DNA of 64,000 nt from Agapanthus africanus. Lineage: Eukaryota; Streptophyta; Magnoliopsida; Asparagales; Amaryllidaceae. Positions within the stretch are counted from its first letter, which is position 1; the number at the start of each line of letters is the position of its first letter. The stretch spans positions 755,229,632-755,293,631 of the forward strand of contig CM057340.1 of the NCBI GenBank assembly GCA_030015575.1, in the 5' to 3' direction. Under the pieces are notes generated by a model. The model searched no databases, had not been told where the DNA came from, and saw only the letters and a program-made list of their open reading frames with translations. The position numbers and the translations under genes are program-made. This document shows positions 57,671 through 64,000 of this stretch, piece by piece.

Positions 57671-58143
57671 CATTGACATTGTAGGATTTAGTGCCTAGCA
57701 GGATGTCTCGGGTTCAGATCTGAGGGTTTGACCATAATTCCGGACACGTACGAGATACTGTTGAGTTACGAGGAGGAAGTTTTCGCTTATTGATTTCAAA
57801 TGCCGTTAGCTTAGATAACTTAGCGACATAGATACTTAGGTTCACATGACATGATTGCCTTATTATATCCTGCTTATCATAACACCTGTTATTGCCAATG
57901 TTATTGTATGTTCACATGATACTGGTTCCTGTATAATAATATATATTACCTCACATTTCAGGTATTATTATAATCATATTGTTTATGACGCTCTAACGTC
58001 TGGATTTTACATGGCCCAGATCATTTGGCATTTGTAACGACCCTGAAATCCATGTACATTTGTATCATATTCAATGTATATAAAGGTGTATTTCTGCTCT
58101 GACCATGAGTTATAAGTTAAGTTTGTTAAATAAAAATAAGAAA

Positions 58144-58215
58144 TAACTTATAGCTCACTAGTTAAGGATCTTCACTGCTGTTCTTTAGCCTGCGTGCTCG
58201 AATCCCATCAGCCCC
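58144..58215 (+). other. tRNA-like sequence in LTR (copy B)
   Basis: A-box-like TAGCTCACTAGTTA at 58151 and B-box-like TGCTCGAATCC at 58195, 44 bases apart. The module begins about 111-114 bases from the LTR start, as in copy A, although the surrounding LTR is much diverged. Confidence 0.65.
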
Positions 58216-58609
58216 AATTATTTTAATATTTTTTCTTTTTAAATTTTGGAAGCCTAAGAATTTGCACGGGTATTACACGGGTATTACACGGAGAAACGGA
58301 AAGTTGCACCAAAATTAAACTGAATAAATGAGATGTTAAAACCAATTAAAACTAAGAGCATGAACTTCGAGATCAGTGCTCTAAATCTGGACGCCCAAAA
58401 TCCCTTTTGAGCCGCTACCGGTGGCCGAGATGCATCCATTTTGCTCCGTGTTTCCCCCGTGCGATCTTTGGACTTCCCACTATCCCTTTTTACACTTTGA
58501 ATTCTCTAAAATTAACCGGAGAGCTGCCAATCCCTTCATCTACCCCATTAACACCATTTTAAGTTCATTTTTTTATTCATTTTTAATTCACATACTCTTA
58601 TATTCTCCC

Positions 58610-58617
58610 TATAAATA
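58610..58617 (+). promoter_or_regulatory. TATA box of LTR copy B
   Basis: TATAAATA in the context TCTCCCTATAAATACTTGGG, followed by a C/T-rich leader. Confidence 0.65.
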
Positions 58618-59134
58618 CTTGGGCATCCTATCTTACTCCTCATTGCTAAAAATTTCACTAAATTTTCTCTCAAAAGTTCTCAAGTCTAAACAATAGGAGT
58701 CAAGCCTAATCGCTACATCGTCCACTCGTTAACCATTCAAGTTCGTCTCTCCAAGCGCCTTCAACTTGACCTTCTCTCCTCGCTAGTCTCGGTTCCTCAA
58801 CCGAGGCTGCTTCTCTCGTACAAACGCACAAACCATAAGTCTCCCTCTATTCTGCTCCCTTGAATCCAACTCTAACTCATATTTTTGACTCTACCCTCAT
58901 AACCCTACATGTAATCTATACTAAACTAAACTTCTTAAAAGTACTTTTGGACTTGCTAAACATATTTTTTTTTTTTTTAAAAGTAAGGAAAAATAAATTG
59001 CCTAGCTTACCTTTGTTGCAAACTTTATGCTACCCTCAATTCATGAATGTTTCCTTCACTTTAAAAATATATTTCTTTTGATGCTTTAGTTTAATTAAAT
59101 ACAATAAACTTTATTTCTTGTATGCATCATGCAT

Positions 59135-59330
59135 GGGGTAACGACCTACCCCTCACATATACATGGAAAATATAGCACGATACTATAACTTTTAACTAAA
59201 GAAATATATTACATTAAAATACCCTCACTTTTTAAAATACGTTTTTAAATCGTTATTTTAAATCCTTTACAAATATGCCTCTACAACCCTCGTTAGGGGA
59301 TCTGTTTGTAGATAGTGCGGGTTATCGCAC
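59135..59330 (+). repeat. Two conserved LTR hairpins (copy B)
   Basis: Arms GGGGTA and TACCCC around ACGACC (59135-59152); arms GTGCG and CGCAC around GGTTAT (59315-59330). The loops differ from copy A but the stems are unchanged. Confidence 0.6.
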
Positions 59331-61365
59331 ATCCTTAGGATAGTAGAAGGAGATGCAGAACTCCTCACGGAGAATTCGGTCTCGAAAAGAATAAAATACG
59401 GTTTTTAAAGAAATACGACTTTTTAAAACAAGTTAAATAATTAGAAAATTATTTAAATCATATATCCGTATTTCCAAATAAAACAATTTATGAAAATTAG
59501 ATTTTTTAATGAAAAGATTAAAGTTTTAAGAAAATACCCTCGAGTTTCCAAAAAATAGAATTTTTCATTAAAATAGCATGAACTTTTAAAATCTAAGTTT
59601 TGACATTAAAATACCACCAAATCTAAAATATATTTTTATAAAAACTCTTGTCTTTTAATTAACTTGTTTTTTAATCTAAAAATACCCTCGAGATTTATTT
59701 TTAAATTAAAACATTTTGCATAAACCCCCTCGAGTAATGCAAACATGTACAAACATACAATAAACAAATTAATAAATTTTTAAGAATTTTAAATTAATAA
59801 TGGATTAAGTTGTACCAATTCTCCAGGCTTCGGGAAGCCGGAGAAAGTGGGTGCTTGCCATCTAGTTTAGATTAAACTGCAAATTAAAGGAATTATCGTT
59901 TGGCAATCGTCTTTAAAAAAGTCGCAAATACTGCCGCCCATGTGCAGGAGTTGCCCGATTATTCCCAAACTTAAGATCTCAAAAAGTTAAATCTTTTTAA
60001 TAAGATATGTCTAGAACTCGAACCCAAACTCGAACTTGACTTGAATTCCTATCGAATTTAAACTCGAACTCGAACCCAAACTCGAATCTAATCTTGAATT
60101 TGAACTTTTGAATTTGACTTAATTTGATCCGAACCATGAATATGACTTGACATGAATACTTGAATACAACCGAATCTGAATTTGTACTCCTTATATTCAT
60201 GGAATCGGTCAAGACCTGTAAACTTAAACTATACAATAAAATATGCGGGGATAAGAGGTAGGTTGGTGAAGAACGTATGTCGTGGTACGAGAGGGCACTT
60301 TAAAAGACACCTCTTAAATATGCTTTTGCCGTTGTTCCGTGGGGTTTGACAGAGTCTTGTACTCTTTTGTACCTTTGATCCATAGGGTAAGCTGGACTAC
60401 TCTCGTATACACGCTTACCTTCCTTATCAAATTACAAACAACCACGTCAGAATAGCTAACCTTATACATATAAATGGCATGCTTAAGATTCCTTTACATA
60501 CAACCTTATCTGTTCTTTACTACTTGATTTTCTGTTCATTTTACATGCCTTCAATCATCAATACCTTTTCTTTTGGGACTTATTGAGCGGTAGTTTGCTG
60601 ATGACGTTCCTTTCCGTTTCTTTTTCTTGGGATGTTCGTCAAGTGGACAGGAGACCGAGAAGATAGAGCCAAGTCAGGAGGACTTGGACCAGTTCACAGT
60701 CCAGCCCGACTGCTAGTTTTCCTTTTCTGCAGTTATTTCCTATATGCCATTGTTTAGACACCTTATCACATGTGCACTTTTTATTTCAGTTATCTTGTAT
60801 CCAAACTTTGAAAGTGAACGTAAATAAAGTTGCTGTTAAATTTTAATTACTCTTATCAATTCTTGTATATTGTTATATTGCTTTCATACGCTTAACGTAA
60901 TTATTAAGGGAAATGACATTTTCCTAATAAATACATTGCGGGCATTGTCACGTGCTGTTACCGTCTTCTGAAAAGCGGGACGTGACAACATTAGAACTAC
61001 AGGATAAGGAGTATTTCAAAAGATTGCTGAGCAGTGAGGCGTTTCTTTTTCCTTGAAGTCATTGGTTGTTTTATTTGTTTATTCCGAAACCGAATTTCTG
61101 TCTTTAGTTTCTTGTGAGCCCATAAAGGACTAGTATTGTTTCTTATTTATTCCTTGGATCGGTTGAGACTTGATATTCTAATTTTGCTTCCGCTATTGAT
61201 ATTTTTTGTGGCAATGGACATGTTTAACATTATTTATTTTATCGTGTTGCTTGATCACTGCATGACAGCTTTAATGTAATTATGGAATGATAATTTCTTA
61301 CCGTAGGCAATATAGCTGACCGAGTTACGTCCCGTATTTTAGTGTATTTTGGGAAGCGGGCGTGA

Positions 61366-62417
61366 TGGAACCTCCCATGGTCATGATAACAGCCCCGAAT
61401 TGATCATCGGCATCCTCGGTCATACCCCGATCGCGCGCTATACGATTGCTTGTCCGTCTAAGGGGGGCCAAGGGGCATTCCTTGATCTTGATACTTTGCT
61501 TTTCTATAGATCTAAACGTGAAGGCTTACATGATCGAGAAGGGTTGGTCCTATCAAGTCTTGACAGAGCATCGATGGAGATGACGTTGGTTGCCGGGATC
61601 TAGGTTACATTAACCATGGTGGCTGAGAAACCCTGGAGCTAGTATAATTGATGATTGGTTGATTGAGAGATATTCTCTTTTCTGTTATGGTTCTATGATT
61701 TTATAGCCTTCTAACCTGGTTTTAACTTGGCCTCCAAGTTAAGACCTTCTGCGATCACTCCGTTATTGTTACCGATTTGTTAGGATTCTCTAAAATCTTT
61801 CCCATCCTCCTTTGATAACAAACATATTGTCAGATCTCCACGAATCTTCTTCATGTAATCTTTTCCCGGGGCCGAATCAATAGATCCCCATGATTCGGCA
61901 TGTGATTAACGGGCCGAATCCTATTTTCCCTAGGTCCTTTCCTTCTCTCTCGGCCCATCCAGCCTAGTGCTTAATTTTGGTGCAAATAGACATAAACCAT
62001 ATAATTTACTTAATATATTCGTTAGATGGCAACCTCAATAGGATGCTCTGTTAGCTTTCAAGTATGGTCTAAAACATTCCCATATAGGCTACAGAAGTTC
62101 AATCGCAATTTTGTATGTTGATATCGGCAAACACATATTTTTTTTCCATGTTCATTCTCTCTCGTGTCTATGTAAAAGATAATTAGAATGGATTTTTCCG
62201 ACGATAAGAACCTCATCCAATTGTCTCATAATTACAAACGTAAATGGGATAGATTCTATTAGAAGAAGAAAATTACTAGAACGATTAGAGCTACCATGTA
62301 TATCAATATACACCAGAAAAATTATGATTTTACACTTTATTTATCTATATTCTATTAGGCCACCACCATCCAAGAAAAAAAAAAAAGGACAAAAATCTGA
62401 CTTCCTACAAACATGGA

Positions 62418-62454
<37 letters not shown>

Positions 62455-62676
62455 ACCGCAAATATGGCATATAATTAAAGTGTTAAACTTCCAATCAGAA
62501 ATCAAAAAGTGTGTTTTCCCCATTTAATTTTGAATTTTATATCATCTAAACAGAGTTAGAGAGGTGTGTTTAGCATAAACTAGATTCTAACGGCTAACTT
62601 AACGGAGAAACGGAGATCCCGGCGATATGACGGCAGCCCCCATCCGGCGATTCCACTGCCCTATTCATGGATATAA
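61366..62676. other. Unassigned sequence, no gene recognised
   Basis: This stretch follows the LTR relic. An 84-codon open frame starts inside the LTR end (61349-61603) and has no recognisable motif. The GGGCCGAATC and CCATGATTCGGC words near 61870-61920 form a weak inverted repeat. A TA dinucleotide run lies at 62420-62451. I see no promoter, RNA gene or transposon protein. Confidence 0.4.
62420..62451. repeat. TA dinucleotide microsatellite
   Basis: About 16 uninterrupted TA units. Confidence 0.95.
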
Positions 62677-63099
62677 GGGCCTGTTTGGTTGCAGGATTAT
62701 GAGTTTGGATTTGGATTTTGGATTGTGGAATCCTAGGATTCCATAATTTTGTGTTTGGTTGCAAATTTGGATTTCTAGGATTCCTTTGTTTTTTATTGGG
62801 GGGCCCACCACAAAACAAGGATTCTTGAATCCTAAAATGTTTCAAGGATCTGGCACTATTCATTTTACTTTTAGATGGGGCCCGTGTACTTTATTTATTT
62901 AATAATGCTCTCTCTATCTCTTTCTAAAATCCTCAAATCCAAATTCCACCTTTTTTCACCAACCAAACAAACATTACAAAGATCTACAAATCCAATACTA
63001 GGAATTCAAAACCAACCAGACAACAAATTTCCGAATCCAGAAATTTCAACCGTACCATTTTGGAATCCAAATTTCACAATCCTGCAACCAAACAGGCCC
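62677..63099. mobile_element. Tourist-like (PIF/Harbinger) MITE
   Basis: A 423-bp non-coding element with a perfect terminal inverted repeat: GGGCCTGTTTGGTTGCAGG at the left end and its complement at the right, extending to 22 bases. TAA flanks both sides (62674-62676, 63100-63102), the 3-bp target duplication of PIF/Harbinger. There is no transposase, so it would depend on a source elsewhere. Subterminal GGATTTGGAT-type words are repeated in inverted orientation. Confidence 0.9.
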
Positions 63100-63102
63100 T
63101 AA

Positions 63103-63589
63103 CCGCGAGCGCCGTCAACCGCCGTTAAATCCGAAGACTGGCGTTACTTGACAGAGACAGCGACAGCGACGAGTGCTTGCCGACACGTCAGAACTTTGAA
63201 TGAGGTGGGACCAGCAGAATATTCATATAGGATTCAACTGAAGAAACTGTAATATTCACCAATTGTAATATTAGTTGGGTCCCATCATTTCTAGGTGACT
63301 GTTACAACGTTTTTTGTTGCTGGAGTTTGATGCATCAAACGTACGTTGGGTACCACTTGATTGGGGTGGTAATTTTTTTTAATTTTTTTATAAGGTCAAA
63401 TAATAATTAAAATTTGGGCGAGGCAAATGCTAAATGTTTAATGATCATGCAAAATTTTTTTAGTAAAACATGCTTAATTATAATTTTTTTCACTGATTTA
63501 TTTATAGGAAAAATGGAGTTTAAGTCCCTAGGTTCGAAAATAAATAGGTTTAGGTTCCTGGCTCCCAAAGAGTGATGAAAAATTCCTGA
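63103..63589. other. Intergenic stretch, nothing recognised
   Basis: Short unique sequence between the MITE and the foldback. Poly-A/T tracts lie near 63370 and 63455. Confidence 0.4.
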
Positions 63590-63964
63590 AACTTAAAGAT
63601 TCTTATGTTTTAGTCTCTATAGTACATTCATATTGTTTTATGACAACACTATCTTTTCAGATAAACTACTATATTAACGTTTTAAAATACTATAGTTATC
63701 TTTCAAAACACTACATTTATGTTATAAAGTGCTGCATTTATATTAAAATGCTGCACTTAACATGAAACTGTTACATTTTTTGTAAAATTACTATATCTAT
63801 TATATTTGACCTATTTCAATATAAACGTAGCACTTTAGAAAATTAATATAGTACTTTAAACGATAATCATAGTAATTTAAAAAGTAAATTTAGTAGTTTA
63901 CCTGAAAAGTCAACGTTGGCATAAAAGAATAGTAAATGTATCATATGAACTAAAACACAGGAAT
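63590..63964. mobile_element. Foldback (long inverted repeat) sequence
   Basis: The left arm, with CTTTTCAGATAAACTACT at about 63653, pairs with AGTAGTTTACCTGAAAAG at about 63893 on the right. Matching continues outward (TACATTCATATTG with its partner near 63935) and inward (AAAGTGCTGCATTTATAT with ATATAAACGTAGCACTTT). The arms are about 170 bases, roughly three-quarters complementary by eye, around a short centre near 63780. No coding capacity; probably a foldback or Mutator-type non-autonomous element whose right end is cut by the LTR at 63965. Confidence 0.65.
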
Positions 63965-64000
63965 TGTAACGACTTTGAAATCTCTGTACAAATGTAATTT
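63965..64000 (+). repeat. Start of another tRNA-like-family LTR
   Basis: TGTAACGACTTTGAAATC with CTGTACAAATG closely follows the start of copy B. Only 36 bases lie in the window, so the tRNA-like module would be about 80 bases beyond the edge. Confidence 0.7.

Larger units (their letters stand above)
58033..60987 (+). repeat. Solo LTR of the tRNA-like-LTR family (copy B)
   Basis: A 2,955-bp LTR starting TGTAACGACCCTG and ending GGGACGTGACA. The flanking five bases are GCATT (58028-58032) and ACATT (60988-60992), a target duplication with one mismatch, and the host LTR resumes directly afterwards. No internal sequence is present, as expected after LTR-LTR recombination. Landmarks match copies A and C. 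Repeated AACTCGAAC words fill 60010-60120. Confidence 0.85.
56250..61365 (+). repeat. Decayed Tekay-type LTR, split by a solo LTR
   Basis: The words and order match the Tekay LTR at 17044-19884: CCAAATGCCAACGAACC, CTCGTGTTGGC, TAGTGCCTAGCAGGATGTCT with GGGATACTGTTGAGTTAC-like sequence, GACGCTCTAACGTCTGG with CATGGCCCAGAT, and an end GGGAAGCGGGCGTGA at 61365. The solo LTR at 58033-60987 interrupts it. The left boundary is uncertain; it directly follows the previous element. No internal region follows, so it is a solo LTR or a truncated element. Confidence 0.65.

Noticed and set aside
61349..61603. 84-codon open frame after the decayed LTR
   Set aside because: Starts inside the LTR terminus and has no recognisable motif; kept only as unassigned sequence.

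Overview
The window is plant nuclear repeat DNA, most likely from a flowering plant with a large, transposon-rich genome. Its gag-pol remnants fall into two plant Ty3/gypsy lineages. One is Tat, recognised by two successive RNase H domains. The other is Tekay/Del chromovirus, recognised by its polyprotein order, a C-terminal chromodomain-like tail and an initiator-Met primer-binding site. I found no intact host gene, rRNA, CRISPR array or bacterial feature. The lineage calls rest on motifs read by eye.

Layout. Positions 1-4828 are the 5' end of a Tat copy on the + strand: partial LTR, primer site, decayed gag and the start of the protease region. At 4828/4829 it joins, in inverted orientation, a second Tat copy on the - strand that runs from its 5' LTR (30152-32515) leftward through gag, protease, RT, two RNase H domains and integrase. 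That copy ends in a long 3' region (4829-10163) made of tandem repeats plus an antisense, intron-bearing accessory gene. A Tekay element (17044-27608, + strand, 5-bp target duplication GGGAC) sits inside the gag zinc-knuckle codons of this Tat copy.

The Tat 5' LTR ends inside an older LTR on the - strand (32521-34459) of a third family that carries a tRNA-like sequence. A second full-length Tekay element lies at 35145-45859 (- strand, target duplication CTAAT). After it come a Tekay-like gag/LTR relic (46247-51097, -), an internally deleted chromovirus with tRNA-like LTRs (51098-56249, +), a decayed Tekay-type LTR (56250-61365) split by a solo LTR of the tRNA-like family (58033-60987), a 423-bp Tourist-like MITE (62677-63099), a 375-bp foldback sequence (63590-63964), and the first 36 bp of another tRNA-like-family LTR at the right edge.

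All coding remnants are broken by stops, frameshifts or deletions, so none is expected to be autonomous. The most unusual signals are non-coding. Three LTRs carry a tRNA-like A-box/B-box module at the same offset from the LTR start. Several families carry arrays of short hairpins whose arms change in a compensatory way. The Tat antisense gene has four phase-1 introns. The deleted chromovirus has an in-frame-restoring intron-like insertion in integrase. The Tat polyprotein has a duplicated zinc-knuckle module on both sides of the protease.
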